Below, one piece after another: positions 14,796 to 22,171 of a DNA stretch of 38,360 nt. The translations under genes and the position numbers were made by a program. The notes under the pieces were generated by a model. It made no database searches, was not told where the DNA came from, and worked only from the letters and a program-made list of their open reading frames with translations. Each line of letters begins with the position of its first letter. Position 1 is the stretch's first letter. Origin of the DNA: Methanocella sp. Lineage in GTDB: Archaea; Halobacteriota; Methanocellia; Methanocellales; Methanocellaceae. The stretch is taken from assembly GCF_035506375.1 (NCBI RefSeq), contig NZ_DATJPM010000055.1, positions 1 to 38,360 of the forward strand, read 5' to 3'.

Positions 14796-15071
14796 TCATC
14801 CGCCCGATACTGGCGGGAATACGGTGACTTCATCGCCTTCCTTGATCGGGGCCTGCAGGCCGCCCTGGTCCAGGACGCTCTTGCCGTTGATCAGGATATT
14901 AACGTATGGCTTGACTCCGGCGCCGTTGAGCATCAGCGGCTCCAGCTTCGGGTAGTCGTGGATGAGCGCCGATATGATGTCGTTCACCTTATCGCCCTTC
15001 GGGCTGATCTCGACTTCCTTGTTCTTGGTCACCTCGCGGAAGTTCGCGAATAGTTTCACTTTCAATTTCAT
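14796..15071 (-). CDS. MoaD/ThiS-type ubiquitin-like sulfur carrier
   Basis: A 91-aa beta-grasp protein, MKLKVKLFANFREVTK at the start and EGDEVTVFPPVSGG at the end. The C-terminal Gly-Gly is the thiocarboxylation site after adenylation by an E1-like enzyme, and the DEVTVFPPVSGG tail is typical of MoaD and archaeal SAMPs. The cognate E1-like gene lies directly upstream, 10 bp away. Start 15071 has GGAGGTG 5 bases upstream. Whether it serves molybdopterin, thiamine, tRNA thiolation or protein modification cannot be told. The shared operator points to general sulfur transfer. A minus-strand T-run follows the stop. Confidence 0.92.
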   Translation of the reverse strand: MKLKVKLFANFREVTKNKEVEISPKGDKVNDIISALIHDYPKLEPLMLNGAGVKPYVNILINGKSVLDQGGLQAPIKEGDEVTVFPPVSGG

Positions 15072-15081
15072 GCTGCACCTC

Positions 15082-15864
15082 CTATTTACTGCCGCAGGCC
15101 GGGCAAGCGGGGTTCTTGTTTACCTGGATCTCATGGAAGTCCATATACTCGCCATCGTAGAGAAGTAAGCGGTTCGTCACGGGCTTACCGATGCCAAGGA
15201 CGACTTTGACGGCTTCCGTCACCTGGAGCGTGCCGAGCACGCCCGGAGTGGCGCCAAGTATTGGAAAAACCTCTTTAGGCGGCGCATGGGGGAAAATACA
15301 TTTCAGGCACGGGGTTTTCCCTGGGATTATCGTCGTGAGCCGGCCTTCGAGGCCCCATACGGATGCGTGGATGAACGGGATCTTATGCTTCAGGGCCGCT
15401 CTGTTGAGCAGATACCTCGTCGGGAAATTATCCATGGCGTCGATGATGATATCATGGCCCTTCGTAAGATCGTACACGTTGTTCTCGTCGATCTTGCCGT
15501 TGAATGCCTCCACCTCTATTTCGGGGTTGGCCTGCGTCAGCTTCTCGAGGCCGCTTTTCACCTTGACCTCGCCCACGTTCCTGTCCCAGTGCAGGATCTG
15601 CCGGTTCAGGTTGCTGAGGTCTACTACGTCCATGTCGGCGAGCGCGATGTGGCCGAACCCGGCGACAGCGAGGTATGTGGACACGGGGCTTCCCAGGCCG
15701 CCGGCGCCCGCGACGAATACCCTCGTGTTCTTCAGCTTTTTCTGCCCTTCCTCGCCGAAACCCTTGATCATCATCTGGCGGTTATACCTCTTCAGGTCAT
15801 ACTCCGTCAGCTCCTTTGGACCCGATCTTTTCTTCTCCGTGACCGAGACTCCTTTTTGCGACAT
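15082..15864 (-). CDS. E1-like adenylyltransferase (HesA/MoeB/ThiF family)
   Basis: A 260-aa protein that should adenylate the Gly-Gly end of the sulfur carrier encoded next to it. The nucleotide loop is GAGGLGSP (53-60), then ALADMDVVDLSNLNRQ, DAMDNFPTRYLLN, and zinc cysteines C186, C189, C254 and C257. The position where MoeB, UbaA and E1 relatives carry a cysteine before GVLG reads GATPGVLG here, so the usual thioester or persulfide cysteine seems absent. Start 15864 has no Shine-Dalgarno. A TATA box at 15890-15897 puts the transcript start about 4 nt upstream, so it is probably leaderless. The operator lies between TATA and start codon. Confidence 0.94.
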   Translation of the reverse strand: MSQKGVSVTEKKRSGPKELTEYDLKRYNRQMMIKGFGEEGQKKLKNTRVFVAGAGGLGSPVSTYLAVAGFGHIALADMDVVDLSNLNRQILHWDRNVGEVKVKSGLEKLTQANPEIEVEAFNGKIDENNVYDLTKGHDIIIDAMDNFPTRYLLNRAALKHKIPFIHASVWGLEGRLTTIIPGKTPCLKCIFPHAPPKEVFPILGATPGVLGTLQVTEAVKVVLGIGKPVTNRLLLYDGEYMDFHEIQVNKNPACPACGSK

Positions 15865-15874
15865 AATAGGAAAA

Positions 15875-15897
15875 TTAACTATTGTTAACTATATAAT
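15875..15897 (-). promoter_or_regulatory. Promoter and operator of the E1-like/moaD operon
   Basis: Minus-strand ATTATATA (15890-15897) is followed at once by TTAACTATTGTTAA (15875-15888). The centres are only 12 bp apart, so the site lies in the spacer between TATA box and inferred start. Binding here would block polymerase loading. Confidence 0.65.
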
Positions 15898-15971
15898 GCT
15901 TGGTAATCTGGCAAGAAAAAAGAATAGCATCGAGCATGGCCATCGAAAAACGTGAGTGCCGCAGCACAGTT

Positions 15972-16121
15972 TCACGATTCTTTTGAGAATTTATCGCGGT
16001 TCTTATCGAACAGGGCCTTGCACTTGTTACTGCAAAAATAATACGTCTTCCCGTTAAAGTTCTCCTTCGCCCCCGGCTTCTCCTCATTCACGTTCATATG
16101 ACATACGGGGTCTTTCACCAT
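15972..16121 (-). CDS. YHS-domain mini-protein
   Basis: A 49-aa protein starting MVKDPVCHMNV and continuing NGKTYYFCSNKCKALF, the full YHS pattern: DPVC-x-M, then YFC-x3-C (C7, C30, C34). Such single-domain proteins bind metals, often copper, or act beside metal ATPases. ATG 16121 has AGGTGAT 6 bases upstream. It lies between the E1-like operon and the protease gene, with no copper gene beside it. Similar to the TRASH mini-protein at 37816-37962. Confidence 0.85.
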   Translation of the reverse strand: MVKDPVCHMNVNEEKPGAKENFNGKTYYFCSNKCKALFDKNRDKFSKES

Positions 16122-16213
16122 TTCTTATCACCTGACTGAGGTTAAGCCGGAAAGAATGATAAGCGTGACCTGCTCTAAAGGCAGAGGCTCCACGGGATGT
16201 GCCGAATTTTAAT

Positions 16214-16247
16214 TAAAAAGAGGGTATCAGGCCGTTTCCGGCCTGAT
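16214..16247 (-). terminator. Strong hairpin terminator of the protease gene
   Basis: ATCAGGCCG (16226-16234) pairs perfectly with CGGCCTGAT (16239-16247). On the minus strand the stem is followed by a T-rich run (16214-16220). It lies 10 bp past the protease stop. Confidence 0.7.
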
Positions 16248-16256
16248 TAAGGTTAC

Positions 16257-17768
16257 TTACTCGTCGCTATAGCCGGGGTACGGGTATCCAGGGTATCCTG
16301 GGTACGGGTAGCCGGGGTATCCTGGGTACGGGTAGCCGGGGTATCCTGGGTACGGGTAGCCGGGGTGGCCCGGGTTAGGCGTAGGAGTCGGTGTCGGCTG
16401 TCCCGGGTAACCAGGGTAGCCGGGGTACGGGTAGCCGGGGTATCCTGGGTACGGGTAGCCGGGGTGGCCCGGGTTAGGCGTCACAGTCGGCGACGGCCTG
16501 GGCGACACGGTCGGCGATGGGGTCGGAGATGGGGTGGTCGGCGGCGTGTACTTACCGTCCAGGTAGTTGATCGCGTTGATTATGCTGACCCTGCCATAGC
16601 CGTAGTCATTATTCGGGACGCCGCTGCCCAGCTGCTTCGCGGTCTTCTCCATGATATCCTTGACCTGGCTGACCGTGAGGTCCGGCTTCTTCTGCAACAG
16701 CAACGCGACGCAGCCCGATACCATGGGCGTGGCCATGGAGGTGCCGCTCATCGACAGGTAGTATGTGTCGATGGCCTTGCCGTCGTTGGTGCCGGTGGCC
16801 CTGCAGGACACGATGTCCTTGCCCGGGGCGCTGACGTCCGGCTTGACGGTACCATCCCGGTTGGGGCCCCTCGAGCTGAACGAGGCGATGACATCGCTCT
16901 TGTCTGTTGCGCCCACGGTCAACGCGTTCGCACAGTCGGCAGGGCACGCGATCGTGCTCGAGCCCGGCCCGCTGTTGCCTGCCGCCACGACGACGACCTT
17001 TCCGGCCTTGACGGCGTTATTAACGGCGTCGTCCATGGACTGCGTGTGCTCCGTAGAGCCAAGTGACATCGATATTACTTTAGCATCGCTCTTGGCCGCA
17101 TAGTTCAGGCCGGCGATGATGTTGTCCAGGCTGCCCGAGCCGTCCTTGCCCAGCACCTTGATGCCGATGAACTGGACTTCGGGCGCCATGCCCTTGTACT
17201 TGCCATTCGAGGCAGCGCCGCTGCCGCCGATGATGCCGGCGCAGTGCGTGCCGTGGCCGAAGTCGTCGTATGCGGTGGTCTTACCGCCGACGTAGTCCTT
17301 GAAGTCGACGATCCTGCCTTTCAGGTCGGGGTGGGTACCGTCGATGCCCGTGTCGACCAGGGCAACCTTAACGCCCTTGCCGGTATATCCAAGGTCCCAG
17401 ACCTGCGGGGCTCCGACGATCGGTGCCGCCTGGTCGAGGGTGGCATGGAATATGACGTTCTTTTCGACGTATTTCACGCCCTTGAGGGAGCTCAGCTTCT
17501 TAGCCGCATCCGCAGTCGGGACGTTGATGGCCATGCCGTTGATGAGGTCGTACTGGTATTTGACCGTCGCGTTGTTCTCAACGGCGAACGTCGCCACCTG
17601 GTCGTCAAGAGCGCTAGCCAGGTTCTGGTTGTCGTTAAAAACGACAATATAGGTACCACTGCTATAATCCTGGGAGGGCTTAGTCAGCGGTATGCTCGCA
17701 TTTACCAACATTACGCTAGCCAGTAGCACGATGCATACTGCAGCGACTAGTAGTATTCGTTTTTTAAT
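16257..17768 (-). CDS. Secreted subtilisin-like serine protease with Pro-Gly-Tyr tail
   Basis: About 503 aa. Order: signal peptide (KKRILLVAAVCIVLLAS, about 2-25), I9-type propeptide (about 38-108), S8 catalytic domain with D139 (VDTGIDGTHPD), H172 (GHGTHCAG), N265 and S344 (SGTSMATP), then a Thr/Pro/Ser linker and about 80 residues of PGYPYPGYPGY repeats. It should be exported, self-processed and act at the cell surface, the tail probably interacting with the wall. Start: an intact signal peptide needs ATT 17768, which has GGAGGAG 7 bases upstream. A TAA stop lies two codons further up, and the first standard start (GTG 17729) would remove the charged N-terminus. A TATA box GTATTTATAC lies at 17812-17821. 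Confidence 0.9.
   Translation of the reverse strand: MKKRILLVAAVCIVLLASVMLVNASIPLTKPSQDYSSGTYIVVFNDNQNLASALDDQVATFAVENNATVKYQYDLINGMAINVPTADAAKKLSSLKGVKYVEKNVIFHATLDQAAPIVGAPQVWDLGYTGKGVKVALVDTGIDGTHPDLKGRIVDFKDYVGGKTTAYDDFGHGTHCAGIIGGSGAASNGKYKGMAPEVQFIGIKVLGKDGSGSLDNIIAGLNYAAKSDAKVISMSLGSTEHTQSMDDAVNNAVKAGKVVVVAAGNSGPGSSTIACPADCANALTVGATDKSDVIASFSSRGPNRDGTVKPDVSAPGKDIVSCRATGTNDGKAIDTYYLSMSGTSMATPMVSGCVALLLQKKPDLTVSQVKDIMEKTAKQLGSGVPNNDYGYGRVSIINAINYLDGKYTPPTTPSPTPSPTVSPRPSPTVTPNPGHPGYPYPGYPGYPYPGYPGYPGQPTPTPTPNPGHPGYPYPGYPGYPYPGYPGYPYPGYPGYPYPGYSDE
16262..16482. repeat. 24-bp tandem repeats within the protease gene
   Basis: Repeats of about 24 bp, built on GGGTACGGGTAGCCGGGG, encode the PGYPYPGY tail. 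Two blocks are separated by a PTPTPTPNPGH linker, so the region probably changes length by slippage or recombination. It is protein-coding, not CRISPR. Confidence 0.85.
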
Positions 17769-17836
17769 TGCTTACTCCTCCTTCACTAGTAAGCCTAGAA
17801 ATATCCCTATAGTATAAATACTTTCCAAATCAGGCA

Positions 17837-17866
17837 TATAAATTGCAAATGTTATCTATTATAACA
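17837..17866 (+). promoter_or_regulatory. Orphan promoter-like site sharing a dyad with 30873-30908
   Basis: TATAAAT (17837-17843) is followed by AATGTTATCTATTATAACA, where TGTTAT (17850-17855) pairs with ATAACA (17861-17866). Nearly the same TATA-dyad arrangement precedes the membrane protein cluster at 30963. Downstream to 18013 on this strand there is only AT-rich sequence and the marker 8 terminator. Confidence 0.4.
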
Positions 17867-17970
17867 GCAATTCAATGATTAACAAGTATTAACTTTTTAT
17901 TAGTAAAATAGACTATTAATTGACTTAATTAATCCAATCAGGTATAAAAATGAGCCTTGTTAAGCAGGCA

Positions 17971-17998
17971 ATTAAAAATGCCCCCTGAAAGCAGAGGG
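17971..17998 (-). terminator. Terminator of the marker 8 gene
   Basis: CCCT (17983-17986) pairs with AGGG (17995-17998). On the minus strand the stem is followed by ATTTTTAAT (17971-17979). It is a short stem with a good U-run just past the stop at 18014. Confidence 0.5.
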
Positions 17999-18013
17999 TA
18001 GGATAAAAAAAAA

Positions 18014-18868
18014 TTAGAGCAGCTTATCGGGCTGCGGCGCGTTGGGCTTTGCCACGATGGGCTTGCCCATGAACTTGATGCGCTCCTCGATGAGGGCCTG
18101 GCCACGGGGCGTTACGCCGAAGATAGGCACGGAATCGCCCACTTTACATAAGGCCTTCTTCGACCCCTCCTCCCGGACGTACTTCGAGGCGCAGCCCGTG
18201 GCCACGTCCGCATAGTTGAAGATCGCTTCGGCCTCGTCCTTCGGCAGGCCAGTAACGTGGACGACGAACGTGTAAACTTTCACGCCAGGGTGCTGCTTTT
18301 CGATCTCCCGGATCTCCTTTGCCATGGTACCGTTGATGATCGAGACCGCGATGTTCTTGTAGCCCATGGCTATGGCCTTTTTAACGCCGGCCGCCTGGTC
18401 GATCTTCGCGGTTTTCGGATCGAGGACGTTCTCCTCGCCGACTTTCTCGATAAGCGACGGGATGGGCGTCGTGCTGACAAGGCCGGATACTCTTCCGCCG
18501 ATGCCCTGGACCATGTCCGGATCGGTGACGATCAGGGTACCGCAGCCTTCGCAGACTAGCACCGCAGCGTCGATCTTTTTCTGCCGGATGGCCGTGCAGA
18601 TGATCTCGGAGACTCCGAATGACAGGAAATCCTTCATTGTCATGACGCGGTTCGGCGTGCACATGCCGAAGTCGTCGATGCGGAACTGGATATTGTTCGC
18701 GATGACCTCTTTGGTGATTTTCTTGATGCCCCTGTGCTTGTCGAAGATCGGACAATAGCTGATCATCGGCTCTCCGACCTCTACGACCTTGCCGTCCCGG
18801 ACGACGATGCGGGCCCTGCCCAGGCCTTCTATGACGTGTTCATCCATGGTTATCATCCATTTTTTCAT
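18014..18868 (-). CDS. Methanogenesis marker 8 protein (DUF2099)
   Basis: A 284-aa protein recognised by EHVIEGLGRARIVVRDGKVVEVGEP, FGMCTPNRVMTMKDFLSFG and VCEGCGTLIVTDPDMVQGIG. This is the conserved methanogen-specific family called methanogenesis marker 8. Its biochemical role is unknown to me; conserved cysteines (about C39, C69, C91, C106, C109) suggest a metal or cluster site. Start 18868 has no Shine-Dalgarno. The minus-strand TATA-like GATAAATAG near 18888-18896 places transcription start close to this ATG, so it may be leaderless. M5 and M8 are alternatives, since the conserved part begins at EHVIE. The binding-protein-like gene lies 58 bp upstream in the same direction. Confidence 0.88.
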   Translation of the reverse strand: MKKWMITMDEHVIEGLGRARIVVRDGKVVEVGEPMISYCPIFDKHRGIKKITKEVIANNIQFRIDDFGMCTPNRVMTMKDFLSFGVSEIICTAIRQKKIDAAVLVCEGCGTLIVTDPDMVQGIGGRVSGLVSTTPIPSLIEKVGEENVLDPKTAKIDQAAGVKKAIAMGYKNIAVSIINGTMAKEIREIEKQHPGVKVYTFVVHVTGLPKDEAEAIFNYADVATGCASKYVREEGSKKALCKVGDSVPIFGVTPRGQALIEERIKFMGKPIVAKPNAPQPDKLL

Positions 18869-18926
18869 ATGATTGCGAATATGTACTATTTATCGCACAT
18901 GAATCATGATAAACTTTCGGCCGCCG

Positions 18927-19853
18927 TCACAGGTTATAGTGTGCAGGGCCCGGGTGGGCTTTCCGGATAAAACGGAAATCGAATATCTCCTCTTCGGATA
19001 CCGGGCGGCTGATATAGTCCATCCTGAGGAGAACGTCGACGAATCGCATGGTCGATGATACGTATTCAGGGGAAAGGGCGCTGCAGTACTTAGGCGATAT
19101 CCGGTATGCCTCGAGCACGAACTCCGGGTCGACGATCTCGGTCAGCTTCGCCACGATCTCTGCTGCCTCTTCCGGCTTTTCCCGGATGAAGTTGCAGGCC
19201 GTCTCATGCATCTCCAGGAACCGCATGATGATGCCGGGGCTCTCGAAAAGCTCCGTTCGTGCCACGATGCCATAGCTGGGGTTGTTCGGCCAGAGCTCGT
19301 GCGGCGGTACCACGATACGGGCGCCGCAGAAGCGGCGTGCTGCTACTGCGAGCGGAGGAGTTCCGGCTGCGGCTGGTATCTCTCCTTCCACCAGGGCGTC
19401 CAGTACAAAATCGGCCCACGCATAGTTCTTTATTTCTATATTTAGCCCGAGGCTTTCCGCCAGGTCCCTGGCGATGACGTCGTGGATAGACCCTTTGGGC
19501 GGCGTGCCCATGATAGAGCCCTCGAACTGTTTCAGGACCTTACTTATGTCGCCCAGCTCATCCAAGGACTTATACTGTTTTTGGGCGAGCATGACGGTGC
19601 CCTCTACGTGGCCGCCCGCGATGCACTTGAACGGTATGCCCCTCGCGACGCCGATGATGACCGGCGGCAGGCCGATGTAGCCGATGTCGATCTCCTTGTT
19701 CTCGAATGCCTTCACGATGTCCGGGCCGGAGGCGAAGAGCTTCCATCGGGCGTCTATGCCGGCTTTTTGCAGCCAGCCAGTGCCCTCCAGGATAAAAGAA
19801 GTGTGATACACGGTCGACAGGTGCCCGATATTCAGCGGCTTAGAGGTGCTCAT
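18927..19853 (-). CDS. Binding-protein-like (SsuA/NMT1 family) protein without signal peptide
   Basis: A 308-aa protein with the fold signature of sulfonate/nitrate/taurine binding proteins: LNIGHLSTVYHTSFIL, GPDIVKAFENKEIDIGYIGLPPVI, GTVMLAQKQYKSLDEL, and GTPPKGSIHDVIARD. It starts MSTSKPLNIG directly at the fold, with no signal sequence or lipobox, and no ABC permease or ATPase is nearby. It may therefore be a cytosolic ligand-binding or THI5/NMT1-like biosynthetic protein. Start 19853 gives the conserved N-terminus; 18 upstream codons are ignored. It precedes the marker 8 gene, and a shared transcript and a methanogenesis-linked role are possible but unproven. Confidence 0.82.
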   Translation of the reverse strand: MSTSKPLNIGHLSTVYHTSFILEGTGWLQKAGIDARWKLFASGPDIVKAFENKEIDIGYIGLPPVIIGVARGIPFKCIAGGHVEGTVMLAQKQYKSLDELGDISKVLKQFEGSIMGTPPKGSIHDVIARDLAESLGLNIEIKNYAWADFVLDALVEGEIPAAAGTPPLAVAARRFCGARIVVPPHELWPNNPSYGIVARTELFESPGIIMRFLEMHETACNFIREKPEEAAEIVAKLTEIVDPEFVLEAYRISPKYCSALSPEYVSSTMRFVDVLLRMDYISRPVSEEEIFDFRFIRKAHPGPAHYNL

Positions 19854-19936
19854 GACTATCCAAATGGTATTGGACTCATGAAGCATTAAAGCCTCGTCTG
19901 AGGGCAAAAATAGGATGTGAAAATTAAAAAAATATA

Positions 19937-20331
19937 CTGTGTTGAATACCTCGTTTTAAGCGCACGGAGGGCACGGAGGGCACTATTTTCACCACGGAGG
20001 CACCCATAGGCACAATGGCTCACAAAGTTTCTTTTAAGTGTTTCGCTGATGCGAATTCGAGCAAGGTACAAAGTTCACAGAGCCCGGTTCATTGGCGATC
20101 AGGGCACGAAGGTGACAATGGCACGATGGAATGAACATGATAGCGCTTTTTGCCTGCGTGCCTTTGAAGCCTCTGAGCCTTATAACACAAAAAGCGTGCC
20201 TTTGAGCCCTTTGTAACTTGCATATAAAAAAAGACTTCGTGGGCCTTAGTGAACTCCGTGCCATTGTGGTGAGAAATAGTGTCTCCGTGCCCTTATGAAG
20301 CTTAAAATGCCGGAGTAATTCAACACGGCAG
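19937..20331. repeat. Long inverted-repeat element, family A copy 2
   Basis: A 395-bp element. CTGTGTTGAATACC...TTTTAAGC at the left pairs with GCTTAAAATGCC...TTCAACACGGCAG at the right, and TTTTCACCACGGAGGCAC pairs with GTGCCATTGTGGTGAGAAA. The central core GTTTCGCTGATGCGAATTCG (20040-20059) matches copies 1 and 3. It fills the gap between the binding-protein-like gene and the phosphoribosyltransferase; no gene is visible in it. Confidence 0.8.
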
Positions 20332-20344
20332 AAAAATAAAAGGA

Positions 20345-20932
20345 TCAGTGGCCGGTCGGAGAGCATTCCTCGTCTATGCAGCCGAGGATCTTAACGCCGT
20401 GCTCGTCCACGTCGATCTTGATGAGGGTCTGGACATCGTAGCCCATGTCCTCGATGATCTTCTTGCCCTCCCCCCTCTCGATGACGATGACGATGTCCTT
20501 AATGACAGCCCCGGCCATCTCCAGCGCTTTTATTACCGCTTTCAGCGTGCCGCCCGTGCTGATGACGTCGTCGATGATGAGCACGCGGTCGCCCTTGTTG
20601 ATGCCGTTCAAATATAGCTCGCCCCGGGAGTAGCCAGTGGTCTGGTGGACCGCAATCTCGCCAGGCAGCTCGTACTTTCTCTTTCTAATGATGATAAAAG
20701 GTATGTCGGTGATCGTCGACAGCGCGGCGCCCAGCGGCAGGCCCATGGCCTCGATGGTCACGATCTTGTCGACGTCCAGGTCGGCGTTCTTCACGATACA
20801 GGCGATGACTTCCCGGAGAAGCTCGGGCTTCACGACGGGGACGCCGTCAGAGATAGGATGAATAAAATAGTTGTAGGCCCCTCTTTTCACGATCGGCGCA
20901 TTTTTCATTGTCTCTCTTAAGTTCTTCAGCAT
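20345..20932 (-). CDS. hpt: Purine phosphoribosyltransferase (archaeal hypoxanthine/guanine type)
   Basis: A 195-aa enzyme for purine salvage with PRPP. The start MLKNLRETMKNAPIVKRGAY and YFIHPISDGVP are typical of archaeal Hpt. The PRPP loop is VLIIDDVISTGGT (about 126-138), and KIVTIEAMGLPLGAA is the upstream conserved block. Start 20932 was chosen for the family N-terminus; 11 upstream codons are dropped and only a weak GTGGGTG precedes it. Adenine phosphoribosyltransferase is a close relative and substrate choice is not certain. It ends in the acidic tail CIDEECSPTGH and stands alone. Confidence 0.9.
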   Translation of the reverse strand: MLKNLRETMKNAPIVKRGAYNYFIHPISDGVPVVKPELLREVIACIVKNADLDVDKIVTIEAMGLPLGAALSTITDIPFIIIRKRKYELPGEIAVHQTTGYSRGELYLNGINKGDRVLIIDDVISTGGTLKAVIKALEMAGAVIKDIVIVIERGEGKKIIEDMGYDVQTLIKIDVDEHGVKILGCIDEECSPTGH

Positions 20933-21034
20933 CACACCCACGTCCACTAAGTAAGCGTTTTGCACCCTTTTAGCTCATAATATCTTAAATCTAACGATAA
21001 ACAGGAACTTTCAGAAGTATATGGAATAATAAGG

Positions 21035-22168
21035 TTACAATATCTTTTTAATGTCGGTCACGAATGAATCGACCACGGTGCGCGTAACATGGGGCATGAC
21101 GACCATGCGGAGAGCTTCCGGCCGGGACGTCGTGGAAACGAACCAGCCCATGTCGCATAATTTTTTTCTCGTCGCCTCAGCATCCGGCAACTTCGTGGTC
21201 ACGATGTTCATGACAGGCTCGAGCGCGAGCTCAAGGCCCATGTCCAGCAGGCTGTCCCGGAGGAGCAGGGTGTTATCCATGCACGTCGACACGATCTTCC
21301 GATAGCCGTCCATGCCCAGGTGCCGCATGACGGCGTATGTCGCAGCCGCCGAGGCGCCGCTCCGGGTGCCCGCCAGCGAGGACTGGACTTGCGAAGTCAG
21401 GTACTGGGCGTTGATCTCCAGCAGCTTCATGAAGCGCTCATCCCGATACAGCAGGCCGCCGGACGGTATCGTGCTCATGCCCATCTTGTGAGGATCGATG
21501 GCGACCGACATGACGCCGGGCACCTCGAAGTCGAACTTTAGCTTCGACGAGTCCTTCAGGAACGGTATGACGAAGCCGCCGAAAGCCGCATCCACATGGA
21601 AGAATATGTCCTCGTCGAGAGCGAGCTTGCCTATCGCCGGGATGGAGTCGACCTGCCCGAACTCCGTCGTCCCCGCAATTGCGACGAGAGCTATCGTGTT
21701 CCTGTCGATGAGCCCGGCCATTGCGTCGACGTCTACCTTGAGCTCATCGTCCAGCGGTGCCCGCCTTAGCGTTACTCCCAGCATCTGGGCCGCCTTATCA
21801 AAGGAATAATGCGCCGACTCAGGAAGGACAATGTTGGCCTTGCCGGGGTCGACTTTCTTTAACTGCCGTGCACTACGGAGCGCCTGGATGTTGCTCTCGG
21901 TGCCGCCGGTCGTGATGTAGCCTGCTGCCAAAGGTAAATGTAAAAGCTCGCCCAGCATGCCTATACAGGCATGCTCGAGCGAGGCCGTCCCCGGAAAAAG
22001 TTTGGGATCCCCCAGGTTGGAGACGATGAACTCTCTGTGGGCTTTTAGTGCGATGGGGTGAGGGGTCGTGCACATCGAGCTGAGCACGCGGGCATATGGA
22101 ACGTTTCTCTGCGCCGCGTCCTCGAGCTCCTTTAGTATTACGGTCTCATCGACCCCATGTTCCCTCAA
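21035..22168 (-). CDS. mfnA: L-tyrosine/L-aspartate decarboxylase MfnA
   Basis: A 377-aa group II PLP decarboxylase. The PLP lysine is K228 in IDPHKMGMS, with TTGGTESNIQALRSAR near 87 and HVDAAFGGFVIP near 191. In methanogens MfnA makes tyramine for methanofuran, and related archaeal enzymes make beta-alanine from aspartate for coenzyme A. Start is TTG 22168 with GGTG about 6 bases upstream; no in-frame ATG fits the N-terminus. It begins 3 bp after the ppsA stop, so it is translated from the same transcript. Length is close to the family norm of about 380-390. Confidence 0.93.
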   Translation of the reverse strand: MREHGVDETVILKELEDAAQRNVPYARVLSSMCTTPHPIALKAHREFIVSNLGDPKLFPGTASLEHACIGMLGELLHLPLAAGYITTGGTESNIQALRSARQLKKVDPGKANIVLPESAHYSFDKAAQMLGVTLRRAPLDDELKVDVDAMAGLIDRNTIALVAIAGTTEFGQVDSIPAIGKLALDEDIFFHVDAAFGGFVIPFLKDSSKLKFDFEVPGVMSVAIDPHKMGMSTIPSGGLLYRDERFMKLLEINAQYLTSQVQSSLAGTRSGASAAATYAVMRHLGMDGYRKIVSTCMDNTLLLRDSLLDMGLELALEPVMNIVTTKLPDAEATRKKLCDMGWFVSTTSRPEALRMVVMPHVTRTVVDSFVTDIKKIL

Positions 22169-22171
22169 TAT

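Noticed and set aside
16262..16482. Regular tandem repeats resembling a CRISPR array
   Set aside because: They are 24-bp units without unique spacers, in frame, and encode the Pro-Gly-Tyr tail of the protease.
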